Source: Roseivivax jejudonensis
GTDB lineage: Bacteria > Pseudomonadota > Alphaproteobacteria > Rhodobacterales > Rhodobacteraceae
DNA length: 64,000 nucleotides
Direction: 5' to 3'
Assembly (NCBI RefSeq): GCF_900172265.1
Contig: NZ_FWFK01000001.1
Location: forward strand, 496,001-560,000
Each line of letters begins with the position of its first letter. Within the stretch, counting starts at the first letter, position 1. Below are positions 53,356-64,000 of this stretch, piece by piece. The translations under genes and the position numbers were made by a program. The notes under the pieces were generated by a model, which saw only the letters and a program-made list of their open reading frames with translations, had not been told where the DNA came from and made no database searches.

Positions 53356-54363
53356 ATGGCCGAGACCGAGGATCTGGTCGCCGAGATCGAAGCGCTGGAG
53401 GCGAAGCTCGCCGAAGCCAAGGCGGCGATCACCCGCCGGTTCATCGGGCAGGAGCGTGTCGTCGACCTCACCCTCTCCGCGCTGCTTTGCGGCGGCCACG
53501 GCCTCCTGATCGGCCTGCCGGGCCTCGGCAAGACCCGCCTCGTGGAGACGCTGTCGACGGTGATGGGTCTCGACGGCAACCGCGTGCAGTTCACCCCGGA
53601 CCTGATGCCGGCCGACATTCTAGGCTCCGAGGTTCTGGAAACCGGCGCCGACGGCGCGCGCGCCTTCAAGTTCATCGAGGGGCCGATCTTCTGCCAGCTG
53701 TTGATGGCGGACGAGATCAACCGCGCCAGCCCGCGTACGCAGTCGGCACTGCTTCAGGCGATGCAGGAAAAGGCGGTGACGGTCGCCGGGGAAACCCGCA
53801 AGCTCGAGCTGCCGTTCCACGTCCTCGCGACGCAGAACCCGATCGAGCAGGAGGGCACGTATCCCCTGCCCGAAGCGCAGCTCGACCGCTTTCTCGTACA
53901 GATCGACGTGGCCTATCCCGACCGCACGACCGAGCGCGACATCCTTCTCGCGACCACCGGCACCGAAGAGGCCGAGGCGCACCAGGTATTCGACGGGGCC
54001 TCGCTCATGGCCGCGCAGCATCTCCTGCGCCGCATGCCGGTCGGCGAGTCGGTGGTCGAGATGATCCTCGACCTTGTGCGGACCTTCCGTCCCACCGACC
54101 CATCGGCGCCCGAGCGCGTGCGCGATCTCGTTGCATGGGGCCCCGGCCCGCGCGCGGCGCAGGCGCTCATGCTCACGGTGCGCGCCCGCGCGCTTCTGCA
54201 GGGCCGGCTCGCGCCGTCCCCGGAGGACGTGATCGATATGGCGCGCCCGGTGCTCGTCCACCGCATGGCGCTCACATTCTCGGCCCGCGCACGGGGCGAG
54301 GATCTGGGCAGCCTCATCGACAGTGTCAGCGAGGGCCTGATCCGCGCCGAGGCGGCTGCGTGA
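53356..54363 (+). CDS. MoxR family AAA ATPase
   Basis: A 335-residue AAA+ ATPase of the MoxR proper subfamily, thought to act as a chaperone for metal-insertion or membrane complexes together with DUF58/VWA proteins. Walker A is LIGLPGLGKTRLVE (residues 52-65) and Walker B is LLMADEINRASPRTQSALLQ. Sensor motifs are VLATQNPIEQEGTYPLPEAQ and LDRFLVQI. AAAGGA site before the ATG. First gene of a four-gene operon with consecutive 4-base overlaps. Confidence 0.95.
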   Translation: MAETEDLVAEIEALEAKLAEAKAAITRRFIGQERVVDLTLSALLCGGHGLLIGLPGLGKTRLVETLSTVMGLDGNRVQFTPDLMPADILGSEVLETGADGARAFKFIEGPIFCQLLMADEINRASPRTQSALLQAMQEKAVTVAGETRKLELPFHVLATQNPIEQEGTYPLPEAQLDRFLVQIDVAYPDRTTERDILLATTGTEEAEAHQVFDGASLMAAQHLLRRMPVGESVVEMILDLVRTFRPTDPSAPERVRDLVAWGPGPRAAQALMLTVRARALLQGRLAPSPEDVIDMARPVLVHRMALTFSARARGEDLGSLIDSVSEGLIRAEAAA

Positions 54364-55235
54364 ACGAACCGCTGACCCTGCGCCAGCACGCCGAGGAAGA
54401 AGCCAGCGACCTTCCCGCGCTCCTCGCCCGCGCCGAGAACCTCGCGGGGACCGTGCTCCTCGGCGAGCACGGGCGGCGGCGCGCGGGTCTCGGCGACGAT
54501 TTCTGGCAGTATCGGCCGATGGCCGCGGGCGACAGCTACCGCGCGATCGACTGGCGCCGCTCGGCGCGCGGCGACGCGCAATACGTGCGCGACCGCGAAT
54601 GGCAGATCGCGCAATCGGTCCTGATGTGGGTCGATCGCGCGGCGTCGATGCGCTTCAATTCGACCGACAAACTGCCCACCAAGGCCGACCGTGCGCGGCT
54701 CGTCGCTCTGGCGACGACGATCCTGCTGATCCGGGGGGGCGAGCGTGTGGGCCTCACCGGCTGGGCCCTGCCGCCGCGCGGCGGACGCCCGCAGATCCTG
54801 CGGCTCGCCCACGCCTTCGCCAGCGACGAGGCCGAGGATTACGCGGCGCCCGAAGCGCGCGGCATGCTGCCCCATGCGCGCGCGATGTTCATATCGGACT
54901 TCCTCGGTGACATCGCGCCGATCGAGGCCGCGCTGACCAAGGCGGCTGATCGTGGCGTGCGCGGGGTGCTGCTGCAGGTGCTCGACCCGTCCGAAGAGGC
55001 GTTCCCCTTCGAGGGGCGCACGATCTTCCAGTCCGTCGGCGGCGGCGTCGCGCACGAAACCCTGAAAGCGGGTGATCTGCGGTCGCGCTATCTCGACCGT
55101 CTGGCCGAGCGCAAGGAGCGCCTCACCGCACTGGCCCGGCTGACCGGGTGGCACTACGAATGCCACCACACCGACGGCCCCGCGCAGTCCGCCCTTCTGT
55201 GGGTCTGGCGCGCCATGGACGGAGCCCACGGATGA
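54360..55235 (+). CDS. DUF58 domain protein
   Basis: A 291-residue protein of the DUF58 family, usually encoded after moxR. The family core is GEHGRRRAGLGDDFWQYRP, GDSYRAIDWRRSARGD and LMWVDRAASMRF (a degenerate MIDAS-like segment). The GTG start at 54360 overlaps the moxR stop. It probably partners the MoxR ATPase. No transmembrane helix is evident. Confidence 0.93.
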   Translation: MNEPLTLRQHAEEEASDLPALLARAENLAGTVLLGEHGRRRAGLGDDFWQYRPMAAGDSYRAIDWRRSARGDAQYVRDREWQIAQSVLMWVDRAASMRFNSTDKLPTKADRARLVALATTILLIRGGERVGLTGWALPPRGGRPQILRLAHAFASDEAEDYAAPEARGMLPHARAMFISDFLGDIAPIEAALTKAADRGVRGVLLQVLDPSEEAFPFEGRTIFQSVGGGVAHETLKAGDLRSRYLDRLAERKERLTALARLTGWHYECHHTDGPAQSALLWVWRAMDGAHG

Positions 55236-58015
55236 CCCTTTTCGGCGCGATCGGTTTCACCACTCCCTGGCTCCTGCTCGGGCTTCTTGCCCTGCCGGTG
55301 CTGTGGATTCTGCTGCGCGCGGTGCCGCCCGCGCCGGTCCGCCGGCTGTTTCCCGGCGTTGTGCTGCTCCTTGGGCTCAAGGACGAAGAACAGGTCAGCG
55401 ACCGCACGCCCTGGTGGTTGCTGCTGCTGCGGATGCTCGCCGTCGCGGCGGTGATCATCGGCCTCGCCGGGCCGATCCTGAACCCCGAAACCGATGCCGA
55501 AACGGCGGGCGACCGGCCGCTTCTGATCGTGACCGACGCAAGCTGGGCGAGCGCCGCGGACTGGCGTGCCCGCGAAGAATCGCTCGATGCGATGCTCTCA
55601 CAAGCCGCGCGAGACGATCGGCCGGTGGCGCTGATGCGCCTGACTGCGCCCGAAACGGTCAGCTTCCAATCCGCCGGCGCGTTGCGCCAGCGGCTGTCCG
55701 GAATCCGCCCCGAGCCGTGGGAGCCCGACGCGGCCCGCATGGGTCGCGCGGCCGAGCTTCTTCCGCAGGCGCCGTTCGACACTTATTGGTTCTCCGACGG
55801 AATTGCGCGCGACGGACGCGAGGCGCTGCTCGACGCGCTCGAAGGTTCGGGCCGCGTCACCGTCTACGAAAGCCCGCAGAGTTTGTATGCCCTGGCGCCG
55901 GCGCGCTTCGACGGCGGCGATGTCGCGCTCACGCTCAAGCGGCTCCGCCCCGGGCCGGAGCGCGAGGTCACCGTCAACGCCGAGGGGCGCGATCCAGCCG
56001 GTAACCCGGCCACGCTCGCGACGTTGCCGATGACCTTTGCCGATGGCGCTGTGATCGCCGAGGGCGCGCTGTCGCTGCCGGCCGAACTGCGCGCGCGGGT
56101 CGACCGCTTCGAGGTCGCGACGAGCTCCAGCGCCGGTGCGCTGACCCTGTCCGACGACAGCCTGCGCCGGCGCGAGGTCGCGCTCATCGCCGGCACGGAG
56201 AACCGCGAGGGGCTCGAGCTGCTCTCGCCCCTGCATTACCTCGAACGCGCGCTCGCCCCGACGGCCGAGCTCATCGATGGGGCGCTGACGGATGTCCTGC
56301 CCGCCAATCCCGACGTGATCGTGCTGGCCGACGTCGCCACGCTCGGCGGCGATGCCGGGACGGTGCGCGAGTGGGTCGAGGGCGGCGGGCTGCTCGTTCG
56401 CTTCGCCGGCCCGCGCCTTGCGGCGTCGGATGTCAGCCGCGGCGACGAGGATCCGTTGATGCCGGTGCGCCTGCGGGCGGGCGGGCGCAGCGTCGGCGGC
56501 GCGATGAGCTGGGGCGAGCCGAAGACGCTCGCGCCCTTCGACGCCGAAAGCCCCTTCTTCGGGCTGGAGATCCCCGAGGAGGTCACGGTGAGCGCGCAGG
56601 TGATGGCGCAGCCGGACCCCTCGCTCGCGTCCCGCGTGGTGGCGCAGCTGTCGGACGGCACGCCGCTCGTCACGCGCAAGCGGGTGGGCGACGGGCAAGT
56701 CGTGCTGTTCCACGTCACAGCGAATGCCGAGTGGTCGACTCTGCCTCTGTCGGGCCTGTTCGTGTCGATGCTGGAGCGTCTGGCGGTCTCCTCGATGCCC
56801 GCGCAGCCCGAAGTCGACGAACTCGAGGGCACGACGTGGCAGCCCGAGCTCGTGCTCGACGCGTTCGGAGAGCTGCGCGATGCCGGCACCCTGCCCGGCG
56901 TCGCGGGCGAGGCGCTGGCCAGCGACCCTCTGGGACCGGATCTCCGCCCGGGGCTCTACAGCGGAGAGGATCGCAGCCTCGCGCGCAACGTGGTGACCGC
57001 GGACACCGAGCTGCGCCCGACGGTCTGGCCCGACCGGATCACGGTCGAGGGGCTCGCCGGGCCGGAGGAGCAACCGCTGGCGGGCTGGCTTCTCGCCCTC
57101 GCGATCCTGATGCTCTTTGCCGATATCCTCGCCTCCCTCGCGCTCAGCGGCCGGCTGCGCGGCGCCCGCGCGGCCCCCGTGGCGGCGGCGCTCGCGGTGG
57201 CGGCGCTGATGGCTCCCACCGGCGCCGACGCGCAGGACGTGACCGAAGCCGATGACGGCGACGCCTTTGCCATCGCGGCGACGGCCGAGGTCACGCTCGC
57301 CCACGTCCTGACCGGCGATGACGACATCGACGAGGTCGCCGCGGCGGGTCTGCAGGGCCTGTCCGACACGCTCTTCTTCCGCACGTCGGTCGAACCCGGG
57401 CCGCCGATCGGCGTGGATCTGGAAACCGACGAGCTGGCATTCTTCCCGCTGCTATACTGGCCGGTGACCCCCGATCAGCCGACACCGTCGACCGAAGCCT
57501 ATGCCAAGCTGAACGAATACCTCCGCTCGGGCGGGATGATCCTGTTCGACACGCGCGATGCCGACATCGCGGGCTTCGGCGCGTCCTCGCCCAACGGGCG
57601 CAAGTTGCAGGAGCTCGCGCAGCCGCTCGACATTCCGCCGCTGGAGCCGGTGCCGCAGGATCACGTTCTCACGCGGACCTTCTACCTTCTGCAGGATTTT
57701 CCCGGCCGCTACGTCGGCCGTGATGTGTGGGTCGAGGCCGCGCCGCCCGATGCCGAACTGGTCGAGGGGATGCCCTTCCGCAATCTCAACGACAACGTCA
57801 CGCCCGTGGTCATCGGCGGCAACGACTGGGCCGGCGCGTGGGCGGTGGCCGAGAGCGGGCAGCCGCTGTTGCCGCTCGGGCGCGGGTTCTCGGGGGAGCG
57901 CCAGCGCGAGATCGCCTACCGCTTCGGCGTGAACCTCGTGATGCACGTGCTCACGGGCAACTACAAATCGGACCAGGTGCACGTGCCGGCCCTTCTGGAC
58001 AGGCTCGGACAATGA
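55232..58015 (+). CDS. BatA-type / DUF4159 membrane protein
   Basis: A 927-residue protein. The N-terminal 95 residues are a BatA-like membrane module with two helices (FTTPWLLLGLLALPVLWILL and LLLLRMLAVAAVIIGLAG). A large VWA-like or glutamine-amidotransferase-like region follows. Further helices lie around 616-660 (LAGWLLALAILMLFADILAS, APVAAALAVAALMAPTGADA). A C-terminal DUF4159 domain (about 680-927) contains FFPLLYWPV, GGMILFDTRDAD, TFYLLQDFPGRYVGRDVWVE and FGVNLVMHVLTGNYKSDQVH. The role is unknown, but linked to MoxR operons. Confidence 0.9.
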   Translation: MTLFGAIGFTTPWLLLGLLALPVLWILLRAVPPAPVRRLFPGVVLLLGLKDEEQVSDRTPWWLLLLRMLAVAAVIIGLAGPILNPETDAETAGDRPLLIVTDASWASAADWRAREESLDAMLSQAARDDRPVALMRLTAPETVSFQSAGALRQRLSGIRPEPWEPDAARMGRAAELLPQAPFDTYWFSDGIARDGREALLDALEGSGRVTVYESPQSLYALAPARFDGGDVALTLKRLRPGPEREVTVNAEGRDPAGNPATLATLPMTFADGAVIAEGALSLPAELRARVDRFEVATSSSAGALTLSDDSLRRREVALIAGTENREGLELLSPLHYLERALAPTAELIDGALTDVLPANPDVIVLADVATLGGDAGTVREWVEGGGLLVRFAGPRLAASDVSRGDEDPLMPVRLRAGGRSVGGAMSWGEPKTLAPFDAESPFFGLEIPEEVTVSAQVMAQPDPSLASRVVAQLSDGTPLVTRKRVGDGQVVLFHVTANAEWSTLPLSGLFVSMLERLAVSSMPAQPEVDELEGTTWQPELVLDAFGELRDAGTLPGVAGEALASDPLGPDLRPGLYSGEDRSLARNVVTADTELRPTVWPDRITVEGLAGPEEQPLAGWLLALAILMLFADILASLALSGRLRGARAAPVAAALAVAALMAPTGADAQDVTEADDGDAFAIAATAEVTLAHVLTGDDDIDEVAAAGLQGLSDTLFFRTSVEPGPPIGVDLETDELAFFPLLYWPVTPDQPTPSTEAYAKLNEYLRSGGMILFDTRDADIAGFGASSPNGRKLQELAQPLDIPPLEPVPQDHVLTRTFYLLQDFPGRYVGRDVWVEAAPPDAELVEGMPFRNLNDNVTPVVIGGNDWAGAWAVAESGQPLLPLGRGFSGERQREIAYRFGVNLVMHVLTGNYKSDQVHVPALLDRLGQ

Positions 58016-60054
58016 CCGGAACGCTCGTCTACGATCCTCTCCTGCCATGGGTCGCGATCGCCGCGCTCGCCGGGCTCGCGACGCTCGGGATCGGCCTCGC
58101 ACTCTGGCGCGGTCTGGCGGGATGGGCGCTGCGCGCGCTTGCCGCGCTGGTTCTGGTCGCCGCGCTGACGCAGCCGTCGTGGCAGGTCGAGGACCGCGCC
58201 CCGCTCGACGACATCGTGCTGATGGTGGTCGATACCAGCGCCTCGCAACAGCTGGCCGAACGCGCCGGCGTGACCGAGGACGCCGCCACGACGCTCGAGG
58301 CCGAGCTCGCCAACCGCCCGAACACGCAGGTGCGCCGGGTCGAGGTGGGCGACGGTGACGAGGATGCCGGCACGCTCCTGATGACGGCGCTGTCGGAGGC
58401 GCTCGCCGAAGAGCCGCCGGCGCAGGTCGCGGGCATCCTGCTTCTGTCCGACGGGCGGCTGCACGATCTGGAGCGGGCGCCGGACCTGCCCGCGCCGATG
58501 CACCTGCTGATGACCGGGCAGGAGGACGATTGGGACCGCCGCCTCGTCGTCGAGAACGCGCCGGCCTTCGCCATCCTCGACGAGCCCGTGACCCTGACCG
58601 TGCGCGTCGAGGACGAGGGCGCGGCGCCGGAGGCGACCACCACGGATCTGGACATATCGGTCGACGGCGCGGCGCCGCAGACCTTCAACATTCCCATCGG
58701 CGAGAGTTTCGAGCTGCCGATCACCCTGCCCCATGGCGGGCTCAATGTGATCCAGTTCACCGTTCCCGAGGCCGAGGGCGAGATCACCGATCGCAACAAC
58801 ACAGCGCTCGTGCAGATCAACGGCGTACGCGACCGGCTGCGCGTTCTGTTGGTCTCGGGCGAGCCGCATGCCGGCGGCCGCACGTGGCGCAACCTCCTGA
58901 AGTCCGACAGCTCGGTCGACCTCGTCCATTTCACCATTCTGCGCCCGCCCGAGAAACAGGACGGCGTGCCGGTGAACGAACTGTCGCTCATCGCCTTTCC
59001 GACGCGCGAGCTTTTCCTCGAGAAGATCGAGGATTTCGACCTCATCATCTTCGACCGCTACAAGCGCCGCGGCATCCTGCCGTCGATCTACCTCGACAAC
59101 GTTCGGCAATACGTGGAGGACGGCGGCGCGGTGCTGGTCGCGGCGGGGCCGGACTTTGCCACCGCCGACAGCCTGTGGAACTCGCCGCTGAACGAGGTTC
59201 TGCCGGCCGAACCCTCGCGCCGTATCCTCGACGAGGATTACCGACCCGAGATCACCGACCTGGGCCAACGCCACCCCGTGACCGCCGGCCTCGGCGATGC
59301 CGACAGCTGGGGCAGCTGGCTGCGCCAGATCGACGTCATGCCGACCGACGATTCCGAGGTGGTGATGTCCGGGATCGACGACCGCCCGCTGCTCGTGCTC
59401 GACCGCGTGGGCGAGGGGCGCGTCTCCCTCATGGCATCCGATCAGGCATGGCTCTGGTCGCGCGGCTACGAAGGCGGCGGGCCCCAGCTCGAGCTTCTGC
59501 GCCGGCTCGCGCACTGGATGATGAAAGAGCCGGAGCTGGAGGAGGAAACCCTTCTCGCCCAGCCCACCGGGCAGACCATGCGCATCATCCGCCGGACGCT
59601 CGGCGACAGCGTCGGCCCGGTCACCGTCACCCGCCCCGATGGCGAGACCGAGGAGGTCACGCTGGAGCAGGTCGCGCCCGGCCGCTTCGAGGCGCTCTAC
59701 GAAGGACCGCAAATCGGGCTCTACCGCCTCGCCGAGGGCGACCAGGAGGCCGTGGTCGGCCTCGGCCCTGCCGCCCCGCGCGAGTTCGAGCAGACGATCG
59801 CGACCGGCGACCTGCTCGACCCGCTGATCGACCAGACCGAGGGCGGCGTCGCGCGGCTGGCTGAGGGCCTGCCGGATATCCGCGAGGTCAGCCCCGGCCG
59901 CCCGGCTGCCGGGCGCGGCTGGATCGGTATCACCCCGCGCGACGCGTACGAGACGATGGACATCACGCAGGTGCCGGCCCTGCCCGCCTGGCTCGTGCTG
60001 CTGCTCGCGTCCGGGCTCATCCTCGGCGCGTGGCTCCGCGAAGGCCGCCGCTGA
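58012..60054 (+). CDS. Membrane protein with glutamine amidotransferase-like / VWA-like regions, end of MoxR operon
   Basis: A 680-residue protein. Two N-terminal helices (VAIAALAGLATLGIGLALW, ALRALAALVLVAALTQPSWQ) precede a VWA-like stretch (DIVLMVVDTSASQQLAERAG, VAGILLLSDGRLHDLE). Next are a CARDB-like adhesin region, a class-I amidotransferase-like domain (LRVLLVSGEPHAGGRTWRNLL, YVEDGGAVLVAAGPDFATAD) and a final helix (PALPAWLVLLLASGLILGAW). No catalytic Cys of amidotransferases is apparent. It closes the operon with moxR, the DUF58 gene and the DUF4159 gene. Confidence 0.88.
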   Translation: MTGTLVYDPLLPWVAIAALAGLATLGIGLALWRGLAGWALRALAALVLVAALTQPSWQVEDRAPLDDIVLMVVDTSASQQLAERAGVTEDAATTLEAELANRPNTQVRRVEVGDGDEDAGTLLMTALSEALAEEPPAQVAGILLLSDGRLHDLERAPDLPAPMHLLMTGQEDDWDRRLVVENAPAFAILDEPVTLTVRVEDEGAAPEATTTDLDISVDGAAPQTFNIPIGESFELPITLPHGGLNVIQFTVPEAEGEITDRNNTALVQINGVRDRLRVLLVSGEPHAGGRTWRNLLKSDSSVDLVHFTILRPPEKQDGVPVNELSLIAFPTRELFLEKIEDFDLIIFDRYKRRGILPSIYLDNVRQYVEDGGAVLVAAGPDFATADSLWNSPLNEVLPAEPSRRILDEDYRPEITDLGQRHPVTAGLGDADSWGSWLRQIDVMPTDDSEVVMSGIDDRPLLVLDRVGEGRVSLMASDQAWLWSRGYEGGGPQLELLRRLAHWMMKEPELEEETLLAQPTGQTMRIIRRTLGDSVGPVTVTRPDGETEEVTLEQVAPGRFEALYEGPQIGLYRLAEGDQEAVVGLGPAAPREFEQTIATGDLLDPLIDQTEGGVARLAEGLPDIREVSPGRPAAGRGWIGITPRDAYETMDITQVPALPAWLVLLLASGLILGAWLREGRR

Positions 60055-60065
60055 ACGGAGCCACG

Positions 60066-60096
60066 AAAAAAGCGCCCCGGTCGTCGGACCGGGGCG
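60066..60096 (-). terminator. Rho-independent terminator of the LysR gene, possibly bidirectional
   Basis: A perfect 10-bp stem (CGCCCCGGTC / GACCGGGGCG) with a 4-base loop is followed on the minus strand by a run of T residues. It lies 28 bases after the LysR stop, between two convergent units. Confidence 0.85.
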
Positions 60097-60124
60097 TCAG
60101 GCATGCCCGAGGCGGGCGAGGGAA

Positions 60125-61030
60125 TTACCAGTCGACGGGACCCTTGTCGCCGAAGACGTGCACGAGGAAATCGATGAAGGCCCGCACCTTGGGCTGCGTG
60201 AAGCGGCCCGGCGGGTAGACGGCGTAGATGCCTTGCGTCTCGACCGGCAGATCGGGGATCGCATCCTCGACCAGTCCCTTCTCCATCGCGTCGGCATAGA
60301 GGAACGACGGCAGGTAGGCGATGCCGAGCCCGGCGATGCAGGCATTGAGCAGAGACTGGCCGTCATTGACCGACAGCCACCCGGCCGTGCGGATCTGGCG
60401 CTTTTCGCCCGACGGCGCGGTGACCTTCCAGACATTGCCGGAGGCCTGGTTGGAGTAGTGCAGCAGCTTGTGCTCGTTCAGGTCGTCGATCCGGTTGGGC
60501 CGGCCGAACCGCTCGAAATACGACGGCGCGGCAATCATCCGCTTCGTCGTCTCCGTGAGCTTGCGCGCCCGCAGCGTCGAATCCTCGAGCTCGCCGATCC
60601 GCACGGCCATGTCGAAGCCCTCGGAAATCAGCTCCACGTAGCGGTTGTTCAGGACCATGTTCACGGTGATGTCCGGAAACTCGGCGAGGAAGTCGCCAAG
60701 TACCGGCGACAGGTGGTTCACGCCGAAATCCGTGGCCACCGAAATCCGCAACAGCCCCGACGGGGCCGACTGCATCGACGTCACCAGCGCATCGGCCTCG
60801 CCCGCATCGTTCAGGACGCGTCGCGCCCGATCGTAGTAGGCCAGCCCGATCTCCGTCGGGCTGACCCGCCGGGTGGTGCGATTGAGAAGGCGCGCGCCGA
60901 GCCGCGCCTCGAGGGAGGAGACATGCTTCGAGACGGCGGATTTCGATATCCCCATCTTCTTGGCGGCGTCGGTGAACCCGCCCTGATCCACCACGGTGGC
61001 GAACGCCTCCATTTCGGTGAGCCGGTCCAT
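60125..61030 (-). CDS. LysR family transcriptional regulator
   Basis: A 301-residue LysR regulator. The N-terminal helix-turn-helix (MDRLTEMEAFATVVDQGGFT, DAAKKMGISKSAVSKHVSSLE) and the substrate-binding domain (about 90-295) are complete. The PSGLLRISVATDFG start of the effector domain and the DMAVRIGELEDSTLRARKL segment place it in the CrgA/TfdR-like subgroup. A GGAG site precedes the ATG at 61030; the longer frame starting at 61096 is not needed. Its target could be the nearby DUF4399 or dienoyl reductase genes (inference). Confidence 0.94.
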   Translation of the reverse strand: MDRLTEMEAFATVVDQGGFTDAAKKMGISKSAVSKHVSSLEARLGARLLNRTTRRVSPTEIGLAYYDRARRVLNDAGEADALVTSMQSAPSGLLRISVATDFGVNHLSPVLGDFLAEFPDITVNMVLNNRYVELISEGFDMAVRIGELEDSTLRARKLTETTKRMIAAPSYFERFGRPNRIDDLNEHKLLHYSNQASGNVWKVTAPSGEKRQIRTAGWLSVNDGQSLLNACIAGLGIAYLPSFLYADAMEKGLVEDAIPDLPVETQGIYAVYPPGRFTQPKVRAFIDFLVHVFGDKGPVDW

Positions 61031-61205
61031 GCGCGTCTCCTTCGTAAATCCCTTCGTCCGGTCTTCGGATATGACGGCGAAACAAGGCAGAAACACGGCT
61101 GGGCGCCGACAATAGGGGGGTGATAGTCAGCAATGTTTGAGGCGCCGAAACAGCGGATCGCATGTTACCCTAGGGTCAGCAACAATCCACTGGGAGGGGA
61201 ATTCA

Positions 61206-61637
61206 ATGTTCGCACGTACAATCACAGCTTTTACGCTTGCGCTGGCCGGTCCGCTCGCCGCGCAGCAGACGGCGGCGCCCGAGGGGGCCGAGGTCTACTT
61301 CGTCGAACCGGCAGACGGCGCGACCGTGTCCTCGCCGGTCCGCGTGGTGTTCGGCCTGTCGGGGATGGGCGTCGCGCCGGCCGGCACCGAGGCCGACGGC
61401 ACCGGACATCATCACCTGCTGATCGACCGCCCGCCCTTCGGCGAAGGCGCCGAGGGTGAGACGAGCGAACCGCTCCCGGCCGATGACAACCACGTGCATT
61501 TCGGCGGTGGGCAGACCGAAACCTCCGTCGAACTCGAACCCGGTGACCACACGCTGCAACTCGTCCTCGGCGACTGGAGCCACATTCCGCACGATCCGCC
61601 GGTGACGTCCGAGGTCATCACCATAACCGTGGAGTAA
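61206..61637 (+). CDS. DUF4399 domain secreted protein
   Basis: A 143-residue periplasmic protein. The signal peptide (MFARTITAFTLALAGPLAAQ) is followed by a DUF4399 domain with EVYFVEPADGATVSSPVRVV, VFGLSGMGVAPAG, GTGHHHLLIDRPP and LQLVLGDWSHIPHDPPV. Rod-shaped proteins of this type bind no known ligand; the GHHHLLID cluster may bind a metal. A GGGAGG site precedes the ATG. It lies upstream of the OYE-type reductase. Confidence 0.88.
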   Translation: MFARTITAFTLALAGPLAAQQTAAPEGAEVYFVEPADGATVSSPVRVVFGLSGMGVAPAGTEADGTGHHHLLIDRPPFGEGAEGETSEPLPADDNHVHFGGGQTETSVELEPGDHTLQLVLGDWSHIPHDPPVTSEVITITVE

Positions 61638-61682
61638 CGGGACCCGTGGCGTGAGGGCGGTACTTGACGTGACCGGCCCTGA

Positions 61683-63782
<2,100 letters not shown>

Positions 63783-63874
63783 CCAAGGGAACGGGGTCAC
63801 CGTCCACGGCGTTTTCCGGATGACCGCGGCCGATGCAAGCCGCGCCCCGAAACCAGACGTCACAGGAGGCAAGC

Positions 63875-64000
63875 ATGCCCCAGATCAACGAAGCGAAGAT
63901 CCTCATCATCGCAACCCACGGGTTCGAGCAATCCGAGCTCGAGGTCCCGCGCGACCAACTCAAGGACCGTGGCGCGAGCGTGCATGTCGCCTCGCTCGAC
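63875..64000 (+). CDS. DJ-1/PfpI family protein, 5' part only, cut by window edge
   Basis: The first 42 residues of a gene that runs past the right edge: MPQINEAKILIIATHGFEQ, SELEVPRDQLKDRGA. The IIATHGFEQSEL start is typical of PfpI-type intracellular proteases/glyoxalases of the YhbO kind. A strong AGGAGG ribosome binding site lies 6 bases before the ATG. The catalytic Cys-His region would be beyond the window. Confidence 0.85.
   Translation, partial: MPQINEAKILIIATHGFEQSELEVPRDQLKDRGASVHVASLD

Overview
The window is GC-rich chromosomal DNA from an alphaproteobacterium, most likely of the Rhodobacterales (Rhodobacter/Roseobacter group). This rests on the fbcFBC-type cytochrome bc1 operon (petABC), a MipZ division-site ATPase, a DUF484-xerC pair, an interleaved urease operon and the ffh / chorismate mutase / rpsP / rimM / trmD / rplS neighbourhood. 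No rRNA, tRNA, CRISPR array, insertion sequence or prophage was seen, and gene density is high with many 4-bp start/stop overlaps.

Layout. 1-2.2 kb: 5' part of priA (its 3' end lies off the left edge) and divergent transaldolase. 2.3-5.1 kb: petABC with its terminator. 5.3-8.3 kb: outer-membrane barrel, GST, xerC, DUF484. 8.5-11.8 kb: thiBPQ thiamine uptake operon behind a TPP riboswitch. 12-14.3 kb: a 46-residue membrane peptide, a MarR regulator divergent from a membrane protein with three operator-like palindromes between them, then aroC. 14.6-22.0 kb: urease operon ureDABC-EFG, interleaved with five non-canonical genes. 22.1-27.0 kb: trmO, an HTH/periplasmic-binding-like regulator, an RluA synthase, a homocysteine methyltransferase, LysE exporter, fRMsr and smpB. 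27.1-30.1 kb: a NosR-like flavoprotein with its ApbE flavin transferase, without nosZ. 30.6-40.1 kb: ffh, five tandem GNAT acetyltransferases, chorismate mutase, rpsP, rimM, trmD, rplS and rpmE, with an outer-membrane protein and an unknown gene inserted. 40.3-43.7 kb: mipZ, small membrane genes, nth and a PfkB sugar/nucleoside kinase. 43.7-49.3 kb: a decayed YdeI/OmdA-like pseudogene, polA, hemolysin III, a zinc-finger protein and an ABC ATPase. 49.3-52.3 kb: HIT protein and a divergent glycosyltransferase/sulfotransferase pair. 52.3-60.1 kb: DUF1285, then a four-gene MoxR-DUF58-BatA/DUF4159-amidotransferase-like operon. 60.1-64 kb: LysR regulator, DUF4399 protein, an old-yellow-enzyme/dienoyl-CoA reductase, and the start of a DJ-1/PfpI gene cut by the right edge.

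The most notable things are: (i) ureD, whose conserved N-terminus and Shine-Dalgarno sequence point to an ATC codon as start; (ii) the extra genes inside the urease operon, including a histone-H1-like protein and a His-rich membrane peptide; (iii) three matching palindromes at the MarR divergent promoter; (iv) a four-copy intergenic palindromic repeat family; (v) a YdeI/OmdA gene remnant; (vi) five tandem GNAT genes; and (vii) an orphan nosR-apbE pair. I did not find a clearly new multi-gene defence or mobile system. All family assignments come from motif recognition by eye, without database searches.
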